NCBI RefSeq assembly: GCF_963259705.1
Contig: NC_081841.1
Location: 30,779,358 to 30,843,357 of the forward strand
DNA: 64,000 nucleotides
Reading direction: 5' to 3'
Origin: Myotis daubentonii
Lineage: Eukaryota; Chordata; Mammalia; Chiroptera; Vespertilionidae
A program made the position numbers and the translations under genes. Below the pieces are notes generated by a model that made no database searches, was not told the origin of the DNA, and saw only the letters and a program-made list of their open reading frames with translations. Positions 1 through 11,931 of the stretch are shown here, piece by piece. Position 1 is the stretch's first letter; the number at the start of each line of letters is the position of its first letter.

Positions 1-116
1 ATATATTTAAAAAATAAATAAATAAAGTGACAGCAATCGATTCTCATAAGGTTCCTGCAGATGAACCAAAAGGAGAATCGGAACATACTAGTACACTTTG
101 CAGAAAGAATATATGA

Positions 117-316
117 GCCCTGACCGGTTTGGCTCAGTGGACTGAAAGGTCCCAGGTTCGATTCCGGTCAAGGGCATGTACCTTGGTTGCAGGCACATCC
201 CCAGTAGGAGGTGTGCAGGAGGCAGCTGATTGATGTTTCTCTCTCACTGATGTTTCTAACGCTCTATTCCTCTCCCTTTCTCTCTATAAAAAATCAATAA
301 AATATATATTTTTAAA
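117..316 (+). repeat. Ves SINE
   Basis: tRNA-derived head with A box (ggctcagtgg) and B box (ggttcgattcc), then a pyrimidine-rich body and an aatcaataaaatata tail. A target duplication agaatatatgag lies on both sides. Confidence 0.9.
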
Positions 317-432
317 AAGAATATATGAGCTGTGGTCCCTTTACCTCCTTTTACAAAAGTAAAAGTAATCCTAAAGAAAAAGGAAGTAAAGAAGCTAAAA
401 ATCTGGAAGCAACAATAAAGATATAAACATGA

Positions 433-672
433 GGCCCTTGTCAGTTTTCTCAGTGATTAGAGCATCGGCCCAAAGACTGAAGGGTCCCGGCTTTGATTCT
501 GGTCAAGGACACATACCTGTGTTGCAGGCTCAATCCCAGGCCCCGGTGGGGTCACCTGTGGGAGGCAACAATCAATGTGTCTCTCTCACATCGATGTCTC
601 TGTCTCTCCCCCTCCCTTCCACTCTCTCTAAAAACCAATGGGAAAAATATCCTTGGGTGAGGATTAGCAACA
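433..672 (+). repeat. Older Ves-related SINE with long target duplication
   Basis: A diverged head (ctcagtgattagagcat) with the tail type tcctTgggtgaggattag. Flanks of about 24 bases (aataaagatataaacatgag against aacaaagatataaacgtgag) mark the insertion. Confidence 0.8.
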
Positions 673-1004
673 ACAACAAAGATATAAACGTGAGGGTTGG
701 GGACAGAAAGGAGCAAGGACTAGTAGATCAGGTTGAGACTAAGAGGATAATGAAGGACAAGGACACTCAAGTTTATCGTTCACTTAGCAGCTTTATACAA
801 TAGTGAAACCCAAAGAAGATCCTGTTTAAAATCAAATTATAAAATGTTCCTGACTATTGGTATTTCCTAAACTATCTGCATTTCTTAGCCTCAGCGGATC
901 AACAGAATCATTTGGAGCTTGTTTTGTTTTAGTGTAAATTCCTGAACCCCATTATCCCAAATTTGCGATTCACTAAGTCTGAAATTTATCCAAGGAAGCT
1001 GCAT

Positions 1005-1223
1005 TTTTTTTAAATGTATTTTATTGATTTTTTACAGAGAGGAAGGGAGAGAGATAAAGAGTTAGAAACATCGATGAGAGACAAACATCGATCAGTTGCC
1101 TCCTGCACATCTCCCACTGGGGATGTGCCTGCAACCCAGGTACATGCCCTTGACTGGAATCGAACCTGGGACCTTTCAGTCCGCAGGCCGACACTCTATC
1201 CACTGAGCCAAACCGGTTTCGGC
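1005..1223 (-). repeat. Ves SINE
   Basis: A nearly consensus copy ending gagccaaaccggtttcggc, flanked by gaagctgcatttttt on both sides. Confidence 0.9.
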
Positions 1224-2141
1224 GAAGCTGCATTTTTTAACCATTTAATTTTTTAGATGAACTATTAGTAGGCTATAGTTCACATAAAATAAAACATACT
1301 CATTTTAAAGTTACAGTTAGGTTTTGGGTGTTTTTTTGGCAAATATATATACCCATGTAATCTCTACCACAATCAAGATATAGACCGTTTCCATCTGATG
1401 AGGCCTCCTGACCCTAAGTGACCTCCAAATCGAAGCCATAAGATTCTCTAGAATTGATGCAAAACTAAGTATAAAGAGAAAACCATAAACCCCAAAATAA
1501 TATCAATTACTGAGAGAACAGCACTGCGAGCTCCACTCTGCGTGCCTCTTGGAGGTGCAATTATGAGCAAAAATAGATATGGCCTTCACACACTTACAGT
1601 TTGGGACTAACATTGATTCAATCATGTGCTCATTTGTTCTGGTAAGTGCTCTACTGAAAGGTTGCTTTGTTGTGAGAGCACATTAGAGACTCGATCTGAT
1701 CTAGCAGCCATGGTGGTGGTGGGGAAGACTTTCTCAAGGAAGCAGATTTGAGCTGAGATCTGAAGAATGAGTTGAGGTTAATTCGTAGAAGGGAAAGAAG
1801 CAAGGGACTTAAGATGAGGCTTTGGCTGGTCGGCGGAGCCTGAAATCCAGCTGGGCCTGATTGTAGTCTTCAGTCTCAGAGCAATGGAAAAAGTGCTGAG
1901 GTACTTCAAGCAGGAGATTGACATGATCAGATTTGCCTTTTCAATAGAAAACTTGTCATTTTTGCATCCTCTTACAATGAGAGGATTCCACTGCACTGAT
2001 AATAAATGCCTAAAACAACGTGTTATGGCACGAAAACTTCACACTAATACGAGCTGAAAGCAGGGGTGGGGCTGGAGAACAAAGGGCGGAAGATGCACAC
2101 AATGTGGTTCCACCTTTAGGAAGCATTAAAACACTCAAGGA
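1224..2141. other. No gene recognised
   Basis: No coding or repeat family that I can name; ordinary intergenic composition. Confidence 0.6.
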
Positions 2142-2338
2142 GCCCAGCCAGTGTGACTGGGTGATCAACCTATGGGCCAGGAGGCCACGGTTCGATTCCT
2201 GGTCAGGGCACATGCCCAGGTTGCAAGCTTGATCCCCAGTAGGGGGTGTGTAAGAGGCAGCTGATCAATGATTCTCATCATTGTTTCTATCTTTCTCTCC
2301 CTATGGCTTCCTCTCTGAAATCAATAAAAATATTTTTA
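2142..2338 (+). repeat. Ves SINE
   Basis: The cccagccagtgtg-type subfamily with ggttcgattcctggtc intact. Confidence 0.85.
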
Positions 2339-2545
2339 AACACGTAGGGAAATACACAAATACACACACAAACACATGAATGTTGTGAAAGTATAAAAGA
2401 TCTATGAGGAAATGATAAATACCAAAATCAGGATCGTTGTTGCCTCTATGTATAATACTTATTACAGATAGAAAGAGGTGAGGGAAATACGACTGGAGAG
2501 AGTTAGAAGACACAACCATATGTATTTGTATTTTTTATTTTATTT

Positions 2546-2761
2546 TTTGTAATATATTTTATTGATTTTTTACAGAGAGGAAGGGAAAGGGATAGAGAGT
2601 TAGAAACATCAATGAGAGAGACACATCAATCAGCTGCCTCCTGCACACCTCTTACTGGGGATGTACCCACAACCAAGGTACATGCCCTTGACTGGAATCG
2701 AACCTGGGACCCTTCAGTCCACAGGCCGATGCTCTATCCACTGAGTCAAACCGGTTAGGGC
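2546..2761 (-). repeat. Ves SINE
   Basis: Ends caaaccggttagggc; tgtattt words occur at both edges. Confidence 0.87.
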
Positions 2762-2785
2762 TGTATTTTTTAATATATTTGTTGG

Positions 2786-2998
2786 GCCCAGCCAGTGTGG
2801 CTCAGTGATTGAGCAGTGACCCATGAACCAGGAGGTCACAATTGGATGTCAGGGCACATGTCTAGATTGTAGACTCAGTCCCCAGTAGGGAGTGTACAGA
2901 AGGCAGCCAATTGATGATATTTCTCTCTCATCGATGTTTCTATCACTGTATCCCCCTCCTTTCCTTTCTCTGAAATCAGTAAAAACATATTTTTAAAA
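2786..2998 (+). repeat. Ves SINE, diverged
   Basis: The head gcccagccagtgtggctcag is intact, but the B box is degraded (aattggatgtc). Confidence 0.8.
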
Positions 2999-3283
2999 CA
3001 CATATATGCCTTTCCTATTCATTTTATTTTCTACAACTCTCTTGATTACATCTACTTAGTTTCATCCTCATTGCCACTGTTATTTCCCACCTCAATTACT
3101 ATACCAGCCTTCAAACTGAACACAGACTTACCTCTTACTTTCAATCTATTTTCTTTGTCATCATATTACTGTCCTATTTGTAACCCCTATTAATGAGGGC
3201 CCTATTAATCTCAGACAAAAGATAAGGTGTGTTGACATGGCTCTTACCTAATTGAAACAAATTTTTTTGTGTGTTTTTTTGTT

Positions 3284-3420
3284 TGTTTTTTAAGAATTTT
3301 GTGAGTTTATTTGAGCCAAACTGTTGACATATGTCGGGAAGCAGAACCTCAATGAATTGAGATAATGCTCCCACAAATTGTTATAAACTGCTTGCTGCTA
3401 GGTTAAGTCATATAAAATCA
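3284..3420 (-). mobile_element. Fragment of a family 4 LTR
   Basis: Only the poly(A)-side part is left: aattttgtgagtttatttgag to gctcccacaaattg, similar to the copies at 14007 and 18731. Confidence 0.45.
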
Positions 3421-3544
3421 CCTTTTCTGTACATCAGTAACAATCAATCAGCAACTTACTGTGGTTCAGTGAACTCAGGCCAAACACTGCTCTCTACATA
3501 TTAACTAAATGTATACATATTAGCTAAATTTAATTCTTGCAACA

Positions 3545-3655
3545 AACTGGTAAAGGAGGCACTATTATTTTCATCATTTTACAGATGAGAAAAACTGAAA
3601 TACAGAGACGCAAAGGACTTTACAAGTGACTTATAGAGCCAGGATTAAAAAGCAG
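3545..3655 (+). repeat. MIR fragment
   Basis: cattttacagatgagaaaaa followed by acttatagagccaggatt is the MIR core order. Confidence 0.5.
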
Positions 3656-3659
3656 ACAA

Positions 3660-3874
3660 GCCTTGCCTAGCTGGTGTTGCGCAATGGTTGAGCATCAACC
3701 CAGGAACTAAGAGATCTGGATTTGATTCCCAGGCAGGGCACATTCCTGGGTTGTGGGCTTGATCCCCAAGCGGGCGTGCAGAAGCCAGCCAATCCATGAT
3801 GTTTCTCTCTCATAGATGTTTCTATCCCTCTCTCTTCCTCTCTCTAAAAATAATAAAAACATATTTTTAAAAAA
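3660..3874 (+). repeat. Ves SINE, diverged
   Basis: The head is diverged (agctggtgttgcgcaatgg); B box tttgattccc; tail aataaaaacatattttt. Confidence 0.78.
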
Positions 3875-3881
3875 GATATAA

Positions 3882-4108
3882 TTGTCCTAGCCAATTTGGC
3901 TCAGTGAATAGAGCCTTGGCCTGTGGACTGAAGGGTCCCAGGTTCGATTCCGGCCAAGGGCATATGCCCAGGTTGCGGGCTCAATCCCCAGTAGGGGGTG
4001 TGCAGGAGGCAGCCAATCAATGATTCTCTCTTCATTGATGTTTCTATCTCTCTCTCCCTCTCCCTTCCTCTTTAAAATCAATAAAAATATATGTTTTTTT
4101 AAAAATAT
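3882..4108 (+). repeat. Ves SINE directly after another
   Basis: It starts eight bases after the preceding SINE's tail. The B box ggttcgattccgg is intact and the tail is TA-rich. Confidence 0.85.
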
Positions 4109-4147
4109 ATATACATAAATAAATAAATAGCAGGTAGGTTAGGCCAG

Positions 4148-4278
4148 TGTCCCTGTCAATGTGGCTCAGTGGTTGAGTGTTGGCCCATGAACCAGGAGGT
4201 CATCATTTCATTCTTGGTCAGAGATGTGTTATGTTTTTGGCTTGATCCTTCTCTCTTCCTCTTTCTAAAATAAATAAG

Positions 4279-4313
<35 letters not shown>

Positions 4314-4314
4314 A
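4148..4314 (+). repeat. Ves SINE with internal deletion and AAAT-repeat tail
   Basis: The body between the B box and the pyrimidine stretch is missing. The tail has grown into a (taaa)n run at about 4269-4314. Confidence 0.75.
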
Positions 4315-4324
4315 ATCTATTAAA

Positions 4325-4875
4325 AACAAAGAAACAAAAACATTATGCTAAGTGAAAGAAGCCAGACATAAAAGGCCGAATATTCCATGACTTCACTAAT
4401 ATAAAATATGTACAGTAGGCAAGTTCATAGAGAAAGAAAGCAGCCCAGCCAGCATGGCTCAGTGGTTGTGTCAACCTATGAACCAGGATGTCACGGTTCG
4501 ATTCCTGGTCATGGCACATGCCCAGGTTGCAGGTTCAACCTCCAGTGTGGAGCGCACAGGAGGCAGCCAATCAATGATTTTCTCTCATCATTGATGTTTC
4601 TATCTCTTTCACCCTCTCCCTTGCTCTCTGAAATTAATAAAAATATATTTAAGAAAAAGAAAGCAGAATAATAGCTCCCAGAGGCTGGGAAATGAAGGAA
4701 ATGAGAAATAACTATCAGGTTTCCATTTGGATTGATGAATAATTTTGTAACTAGATAGTGGTGATGTTTGCACACTAGATAGTTGTGAATGTACTTAATG
4801 CCACTAAAATGCACCCTTTAAAAGAGGTTAAAATTGTAAATTTTATGTTACATGTAATTTACCATAATTAGAAAA
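4325..4875 (+). mobile_element. L1 3'-end remnant (sense) with a SINE inside
   Basis: It reads tgctaagtgaaagaagccag, then a Ves SINE (4443-4655), then ctcccagaggctgggaaatg, ctagatagtggtgatg, gaatgtacttaatgccac and a final A-rich tail. This is a typical L1 3' UTR order. Confidence 0.72.
4443..4655 (+). repeat. Ves SINE inside an L1 3' end
   Basis: Flanked by agaaagaaagcag and aaaaagaaagcag, which splits the L1. Confidence 0.88.
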
Positions 4876-5074
4876 AAAAATGATACAAAGTCTGTGAACT
4901 TAATTACAACAATCCTCTGACTACCTGTCACTTCAGGTCTTACTGCTTGCTCATGCTTCCTGGAGTGTGAGATCCAAATTAACCAGAAAGATATGCTTGC
5001 TTGGGACACTCCCTATAGGCATGCAAGCCCTCACTCACATACCATCTTGCCCCCTAAGAAATTCCTACTTAGCC

Positions 5075-5286
5075 CTAGCCAGTTTGGCTTCCTGGATAGA
5101 GCTTGGCATACGTACTGAAGGGTCCTGGGTTCGATTCCGGTCAAGGGCACATGCCTGGGTTGTGGGCTCAATCCCCAGTAGGGGGCATGCAGGAGGCAGC
5201 CGATCAATAATACTCTCTCATCATTGATGTTTCTATCTATCTCTCCCTCTGCTTCCTCTCTGAAATAAAAAATATATATATATTGA
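5075..5286 (+). repeat. Ves SINE
   Basis: Head agccctagccagtttggc, B box ggttcgattccgg, tail aaataaaaaatatata. Confidence 0.85.
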
Positions 5287-5341
5287 AAAACAAAACAAAA
5301 CTTGACTCAGCTTAGACCTCAGTACTTCTAGACGACTTTCT

Positions 5342-5585
5342 TTTTTTTTTTTTTGAGAAAAAAAAATATATATATATATTCTTTTATTGATTTCAGAGAG
5401 GAATGGAGAGGGAGAGAGAGATAGAAACATCAATGATGAGAGAGTATTATTGATCAGCTGCCTCCTGTAGGCCCCCTACTGGGGATCAAGCCCGAAACCT
5501 GGGCATGTGCCCTGGACCAGAGTCAAACCCAGGACCTTCCAGTCTGCAGTCCAACGCTCTATCCACTGAGCCAGACCAGCTAGGC
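5342..5585 (-). repeat. Ves SINE
   Basis: Flanked by tagacgactttctt and tagatgactttctt; the tail is a TA-rich tract. Confidence 0.87.
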
Positions 5586-5589
5586 TAGA

Positions 5590-6129
5590 TGACTTTCTTG
5601 ACTGCATCATCCCTCTTGGCATGAAACACCCTCCTTGTGTCCTTCCCAGCCTTAGCTTCTCCCCTATCATGGCACATAGTAACCTTGTGAGTTCAGCAAC
5701 TGTATGCATCATCCTTGTAGCCCCATGGCCTAGCAGAATGCTTTGCACGCAGTAAATCTTTACTGAAGGAATGAGTACGTAATAAATGTGGTTTTTTTCG
5801 TAATCAAATTTGATTATCTCTCTCTGCCCCAAGGCTACAGGAATGTGGGGTCACAGGGAAAAAGAACAACAGGAAATGCCTTAATTTTCTAAAAGTCTGA
5901 CCCTATATTTAAGAGAACAACCCATTCAAGTGGGAAGGTGAGACCCACCCAGCTCCTCCTGTTCCAGGTAGAGCATTGCTCCCGGCGCCATCAAGATAAT
6001 CTTGTCTTTTCCAATCTTCATAACAAGGCCGAAAGGGAAGTACTGAACCTCCTTCAAGGTGTGCCTGGCTGGCTCTTTAGACTGGGGGTGGAAGCTGTGA
6101 TGAGCCATCGCTCCTGTGATTAGGACACA
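5590..6129. other. No gene recognised
   Basis: A L2/MIR-like word (agcagaatgctttgcacgca) near 5735 is the only hint of a repeat. A 60-codon minus frame at 5926-6108 has no family I recognise. Confidence 0.5.
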
Positions 6130-6600
6130 TTTATATGGAAAAGAGATTATCTAGATGGGCCTGATCTCTCTGAGGAGCCTTTTAAAATCATGGGGCATTC
6201 TCTGCTGAGCAGCCGGAGAGATCAGAGAGGGCTCATGTTTGAAGGACTCTCGGCCACGCTATTGGTGGTTTGAAGATAGAGAGGCCACGTAAGAGGGAAT
6301 GTAAGTGGCCTGTAGGAGCAGAGAGCCGCCCCGGGCTGACAGCCAGCAAGGAACTGCTGCCCTTATTCCCACAGCGACAAGGACCTGAGCTCTGCCAACA
6401 ACGTGAATGAGCTTGAAGGAGAATCTTCCTCAGAGCCTCCCGCTAAGAGCCCAGCCCAGCTGGTAACCTTGAGTTTGGTCTTCTGAGACCTGAAGCAGAG
6501 GACTCAGTGGAGCCCACCAGGACGTCTCACCTACAGAACTGTGAGTTAATACCTGGGGGTCGTTTTAAGCCCGTAGATTACTAATACCAGGAATAGAATT
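6130..6600 (+). mobile_element. MLT1-like (ERVL-MaLR) LTR remnant
   Basis: The 3' half carries ctctgccaacaacgtgaatg, gagacctgaagcagaggac and acctacagaactgtgag followed by tcgttttaagcccgtag. I recognise this series from ancient mammalian MLT1/MST LTRs. The left limit is vague. Confidence 0.55.
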
Positions 6601-6659
6601 CTAAATACAAGACTCAAACTTTAGTATTTAAGTTTTTGGGGAGGACTTGGTCAATCAGT

Positions 6660-6735
6660 TACCTCTTTTTTAAAAATAATTCTTTATTGTTGAAAGTATC
6701 ACATATGTCTCCGTTTTCCCCTGCACTGACATCCG
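6660..6735 (-). mobile_element. Bat L1 3'-UTR fragment (antisense)
   Basis: aattctttattgttgaaagt and atatgtctccgttttcccc match the fragment at 58568. Confidence 0.45.
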
Positions 6736-7274
6736 TTACCTATTGAATTCACTGTAAAACTGTGCAAAAGAGAACCCTTTCTCCCCCCACATCTCTAAAA
6801 AGGACACAGAGAGAGAGGGCATGCTTCCAAGTAAAATGACTCTATGCTAACTTCAGAAAACAAGAGACCCTTTCCCCAGAGGCAGGGTGCCTGTTTACTA
6901 CTCTGCTGCTCTCTGGCAACACTGTTCAATTTCTCATAATCAATATATTCTTCCATTCCCTCTTGCCTTCCAAGTGAGCCTTTCACCCTATGTTTTCCGA
7001 GCCCTGAATTAACCAGAGGACATTCCTGAGGAATTCTGCAGCGCGTGAGACATAGTTCAGCCCTGACAGCTAACCTTAGTGGGTCAGCTTGTCCTTATTG
7101 CATAGGGCCTTTTAATTACGAGAGTAACCAAATTCTGAGCTATTAATGTGATATTAATAATAGATTTTGTTGTTGCTGCTGGAATTACAGTGGGAGCTCA
7201 CGACCCAGCACTTGCTTCTGTCATTATATTCCAGCAAAGAAAAACCCAACTCAACTTGGGGTTGTGAACACCCA

Positions 7275-7375
7275 ATGTAATATACAGATGACGTATTATA
7301 GAATCGTACACCTGGGAGCTATATAACTTTATTAGCAAATGTCACCCCAATAAATTTAATGAAAAAGAAAACAAT
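7275..7375 (+). mobile_element. L1 3' terminal fragment (sense)
   Basis: It reads aatcgtacacctgggagc, then aatgtcaccccaataaattt and an A-rich tail, the usual L1 3' terminus in laurasiatherian mammals. Confidence 0.6.
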
Positions 7376-7478
7376 GAATTCAAATGATGACCCAAATCTG
7401 TTTACGGCCGTGGTGACACTGACACTATACATATGTCTTAAATGATGTGAACGTGAATCCGTTCCAAAAATCTCCTTC

Positions 7479-8214
7479 GGTTGGCAGCCGCAGGAACATC
7501 CCCGGGTGTTAGACTGGTGGGGTCAGACTGGACTTGGGTTCTGGCTAGGAAAACATTCAGAGCCTAGACTCAAACTATAAGAGAACATTTATTTGGAAAA
7601 TCACAGAGGTAGATGAAATAGTTTGTAGAAGAAATGGGCTTAAGAAACAAGTGATAAAGGAAAAGGAAGGGCCCTTGGAGCTTAGAAGTGAGTAAGGTAA
7701 GGTGCTGGGGGGGGCGGGGGGCGGGGGACTGGGAGGAAGGCTGGGCATGCTCCCAGGAGAGGGAACCGACTGGGTCCTCGGTCCTAAGGGTTTTAACGCT
7801 GGAGATTTTAGGCGAGGTCCCTGGGGAAGATCTCAATAGAATATTCAGCAGCTTTCCAGGTGTGTCCTTTCAGGGTTGGGGTCTCCACTGATGGATTGGT
7901 GGGGGCCAGGGCAGGGGGTCATTATTCAATGCAGCCATTCTCAGGTCAGCCATGGGTTGCTGGTCTGGTTTTACTGCTTCTCTGGACCTGGAGCTGAAAT
8001 ACAACTGAGGCCTAGATGTTATCGCTAAGGAGGAAAGGTCTAGGCATTCAAACCGCATGACCAAAGATATGCGAGAGGAGGAAAGGTCACCCTGGGGACA
8101 AGGTCCTACCCTACAATTGTCCCGTTGCTAGGCACCCTGAGCTTTCCACCCTGGTGACCTTCTGTACCTGACCCTTGTCCTTGCTCTACTCACGTCTGTT
8201 AACCGCCTACCACA
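7479..8214 (-). mobile_element. Endogenous retrovirus solo LTR, family 1, second copy
   Basis: It is colinear with the LTR at 22083 across ctcaaactataagagaa, gcttagaagtgag, tcaatagaatattcagcag and taaccgcctaccaca. It is shorter through internal deletions. The target duplication has decayed (cttcg/ctttg), and the left terminus is uncertain by about ten bases. Confidence 0.75.
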
Positions 8215-10499
8215 CTTTGAGAACCCACCATGTCTCCAGCAATGTGCTATGTGTTGTGTAGGGTATATAAGACAGTTCCAGCAGGAGACACTCTGTTAGT
8301 ACTGCTGCAGCATGGGGACACCCACAGCTTCATTACTTTTCTATACCACCCTCTCTAGTTGCACAACCATGGTCCCTCCCTTTTTCCCTTCCTACCAGAG
8401 ACCAGTTCTTGAGCAAGGAGAGTGGCACGAATCAGGCAGTGGTCCCTGCTTACAGTTTACCCAACCATCTGCCCCCCCTCAGACAGTTTATCCCCCCTCT
8501 CCTCAGTCAGACAAGCTTCTCCCAGCGTTTCCTCATGTGATTATAAAGAAAGTGGGAAAGTGACCCAGGTCTGTACCTGGCCCTAAGGAGACTCTCAAGA
8601 TGGCAGTTCCCTTTTCCTCCTTTCCATCCGACTAAGACTATGAAAGAGGGGATGTGTGTTCAGGAAGTTTGACTCCAGATTCGAACATTTAGTAGACTAA
8701 AATGATACTGAGTAAAAGGGAAACTAGACACTTAGGGAAAGAATGCCTCTTTTGGCAGAAACATTGCTTTTGGGTTGTTTAATGATAATGTAGGCTCAAT
8801 GGAACTACATATTCTGTCCGGACAGAAGACCATGTGATTTCTCTAGAGAGAGGGTCATTAAAAGATGACTTCTCTACCAAATTCTCATTTTTCCTCTAGA
8901 GATTACACCCCACCTAAAACATCCTGCCTTTCCTAGCTGTTTCTGCTGCCTGCTAAATCTTGCCTACAAAGATGTTAAACAAGTTACATATTAATGAATC
9001 CCAGTCTTGCTGGATGGGAAGGTGAGAATAGCGTGGGTTATAACATGGCTTTAAAACTCTGGCTGTGTATCAGTTAATCAATCAATCTAGGGATGTTTGT
9101 GGTTCCCAATGGTCACCTGCTATTCTAACAAGGAAACAGACTCATTAATGTGGAGACAGACTCGGAAATTAGAGGAAAAGCTCAAGGATTTTTTCTACCC
9201 CTACTATCTAACTTATGTGAAATACAGTAATGGGATTTAAAGGAAGAATCTATGCCACTTCAGCCAGTTTGTTGAACTCTGGTGCCAATGAGGCCAGGGG
9301 CTTGCCCCAAGGGGGCCAGGAGATTCAAACAGGTAAATTTCCTCCCATCATCAACACCCCTAATCCTGCTTTGCCTTCTCAAATATGAATGCTGTAAATT
9401 CCCAAAGGCTTTAAGGAGGCAGTGTAGACAGAGCCTTTTCAACACTCCTGGGCGAAGCGTGTCTGTATCTATATTTTTAATGTGTCAGTAGCATCATCTT
9501 TATATTCAAGAGGTTGCTCTATCTTAAAAAATAAACTTGAGAAACTTAAATTAAGTGAATAATGTTGAAGTTCATGTTCAAAGGCAACATGCCTCTTGAC
9601 CAAGGAGACTTGGGACATGTAAGAGCCTCACATTTGTGCTTTAGATCCTGATTTCCTTCTAGGTCACAGGTCTCTCTTCCCTTGCCAACCTCGTACACAA
9701 TCCAGTGGCATCTGCTTTCGGTGAAAGCTGGATTGATTTCTTCTCTTTCAAAAGCAATCACGAGAATGAAGCAATTAAACTTAATAACATGCAGTAGAAA
9801 GAAAACAGCTCTGTTTGTGTTTTAGTCCTACCTCAGGAAGATCATGTGGCTTTTGCATAATTTTAAAGAATTGTATGACAATAGTTATATGGTGGGTTGT
9901 TGTTTTTTGTAAACTGCTAATTGAATCAATCTGTCCAAACAGTTCACAATTTATGAAGTTAAAGCGTTCTTAAGTAATTGAAGAAGAGGGTTCTTAGTAG
10001 GATATTAAAGGGCATTTCAAGTGAATAAGAACAGCATTGTAGACATAACTTAGGACTTGGGCTCATCTTACAACCTAATGTCATTTTCCTTCCTAACTGA
10101 TATAGAACAATAAATTATCACTCATTTTAATCAGCAAAGACTAATAAACTTCCCAAAACATGCCTTTAAATTTTTAATTAACTTCCTCATTTAGATGTTC
10201 TTACTACTAATCAACCTGCGCATATGCTCAGTAACTAGTTCTTGCTTGTCCTTATTAATCTGCCTATGTTATACATGCTATAAGAATATAGAGAACACTT
10301 GTTGTATGGTAGTGGAGCCAAATACATAAAATCTACATTTTTTTTCTGAGTCTAATTTTACTCAAAGTTTTAGAAGTTTGAATTTGGGGTTTTCCTACAC
10401 GGGAAACCCCTAAGTAGTTCTTAACTCTCAGCTACTTCATATCACTTTACCAATAAATATAATCCATCCATTTAGGTAGAAAGTTAAAAAAATGTTAAG
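8215..10499. other. Single-copy intergenic DNA
   Basis: 2.3 kb without recognised repeats, unusual for this window. Open frames are short and without domain signatures. An enhancer or old unrecognised repeats are possible. Confidence 0.5.
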
Positions 10500-10782
10500 A
10501 GGTATTTTGGACATTCTAGTGGGTGTGTAGTGGTGCTGGGGAGGATGTGGAGCAACAGAAACTCGATTCATTCATTGCTGGTGTGAATACAAAGTGGTAC
10601 GGCCACTTTGGAAGACGTTTGGCTGTTTCTTATAAAACTAAACATACTTTTACCATATGATCCAGCAGTTATGCTCCATGGTATTTACCCCAATGAAGTG
10701 GAAATTTATGTCCACATAAAAAAACTGCACATGGATGTTTATAGCTGCTTTATTCATAATTGTCAAAACTTGGAAGCACCCT

Positions 10783-11220
10783 GATCAGTGTGGCTCAGAT
10801 GTTTGAAGCATTGTCCCTTAAACTACTAGTAAAAGGTGGCAAGTTTTTTTGTTTTTTGTTTTAAATATATTTTATTGATTTTTTACAGAGAAATAGGGAG
10901 AGAGATAGAGAATTAGAAACATCGATGAGAGAGAAACATCAATCAGCTGCCTCCTGCACATCTCCCACTGGGGATGTGCCTGCAACCCAGGTACATGCCC
11001 TTGACCAGAATTGAACCTGGGACCTTTCAGTCCGCAGGCCGACGCTCTATTCACTGAGCCAAACCAGTTAGGGCAAGGTGGCAAGTTTTATTCCTGATCA
11101 GGGCACATGCCCAAGTTGCGGGTCTGATTGATTTTCCACTCCCCTCCTTTCTCCTTCCCTCCCCTCTCCTCTCTCTGTCCATTCCTCTCTCTAAGAATCA
11201 ATTTAAAAAAACTAAAAAAC
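10783..11220 (+). repeat. Old Ves-related SINE split by a younger one
   Basis: The head ccctgatcagtgtggctcag is separated from tattcctgatcagggcac by the SINE at 10845-11074. The pyrimidine part ends tctctctaagaatcaattt. Confidence 0.72.
10845..11074 (-). repeat. Ves SINE nested in a SINE
   Basis: Flanked by aaggtggcaagttt on both sides, both within the older SINE. Confidence 0.9.
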
Positions 11221-11498
11221 CAAAACGAAACACAGCAACACTTGTTAGCTACCAAGATGTCCTTCAGTAGGTGAGTGGAGAAATAAACTGAGGTAAATCC
11301 AGACAATGGAATAGTACTTAGCACTAAAAAAAAAAAAAAAAAAAAAAAGCTTTCAAGTCAAGAAAAGACATGGGAAAAATCTTAAGTGATTTCTACTAAG
11401 TGAAAGAAACAAATCTGAAAGGGCTACATACAGTATAATTCCAATTATGTGATGTTCTAGAAAAGGCAAAACTAGGGAGACAGTAAAAAGATCAGTGG

Positions 11499-11672
11499 TT
11501 CTCTTTGGTCTTGGTGGCAGAGCGAGATGACAAAGGGGACAGCATTGCTAGGCAAGCGCCGCAACAAGAGGCATGCGCTGTGCTGTGGCTGCTGTGGCTT
11601 GAAGGCCTACCCCCTTCAGAAGTCCACCTGCGGCAAGTGGACTACCTGCCAAGTGCAAGCAGCAGTATAACT
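11499..11672 (+). pseudogene. RPL37: RPL37 processed pseudogene, 3'-truncated
   Basis: From the ATG at 11527 the frame reads [20 protein letters not shown], then [14 protein letters not shown]. This follows ribosomal protein L37 ([20 protein letters not shown] and [12 protein letters not shown]). The second cysteine of the zinc-ribbon region is lost as a short indel shifts the frame, and residual similarity continues to a TATAACTG (the YNW region). Before the ATG, ctctttggtcttggtggcagagcgag resembles an RPL37 5' UTR. The copy ends where a Ves SINE begins at 11671, and the rest of the gene is absent beyond the SINE. Its left edge abuts the 3' part of an L1 remnant. Confidence 0.82.
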
Positions 11673-11883
11673 GTCACAGCCAGTGTGGCTCATAGGTAAA
11701 GCGTTGACCTATGAACATGGAGGTCACGATTTGATTCCCGGTCAGGGCCCATGCCCGGGTTTCAGGCTTGATCCCCAGTAGGGGGCATGCAGGAGGCAGC
11801 TGATCAATGATTCTCTCTCATCATTGGTATTTCTATCTCTCCCTCTCCCTTCTCTCTGAAATCAATAAAAACATATTAAAAAA
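11671..11883 (+). repeat. Ves SINE after the RPL37 fragment
   Basis: Head cagccagtgtggctcat with B box atttgattcccgg. It marks the truncation point of the RPL37 retrocopy. Confidence 0.83.
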
Positions 11884-11931
11884 CAAAAAAGAAGGTCTCT
11901 GTTTAATTCCTAGCTCCACTACTCTCTAGCA

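Larger units (their letters stand above)
10500..11498 (+). mobile_element. L1 3' remnant (sense) hosting nested SINEs
   Basis: L1 words before the SINEs are ggggaggatgtggagcaac, tatgatccagcag and tagctgctttattcataat. After them come cagacaatggaatagtac, ctacatacagtataattcc and ggcaaaactagggagacag. The order is that of an L1 3' end broken by the SINE pair at 10783-11220. Confidence 0.75.

Noticed and set aside
117..316. Possible tRNA genes at SINE heads with A and B boxes
   Set aside because: The boxes are those of tRNA-derived SINEs; no copy folds into a full cloverleaf with an acceptor stem by inspection.
1021..1256. Recurring 60-115 codon frames containing motifs such as GLKGPRFDSGQGH or RNRTWDLSVRRP
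   Set aside because: These recur throughout the window because they translate the Ves SINE head on either strand; they are not genes.
5926..6108. 60-codon minus frame with FPFGLVMKIGKDKIILMAPG
   Set aside because: Looks protein-like and could be an old retrocopy scrap, but I could not tie it to a family, and it has no flanking coding or poly(A).
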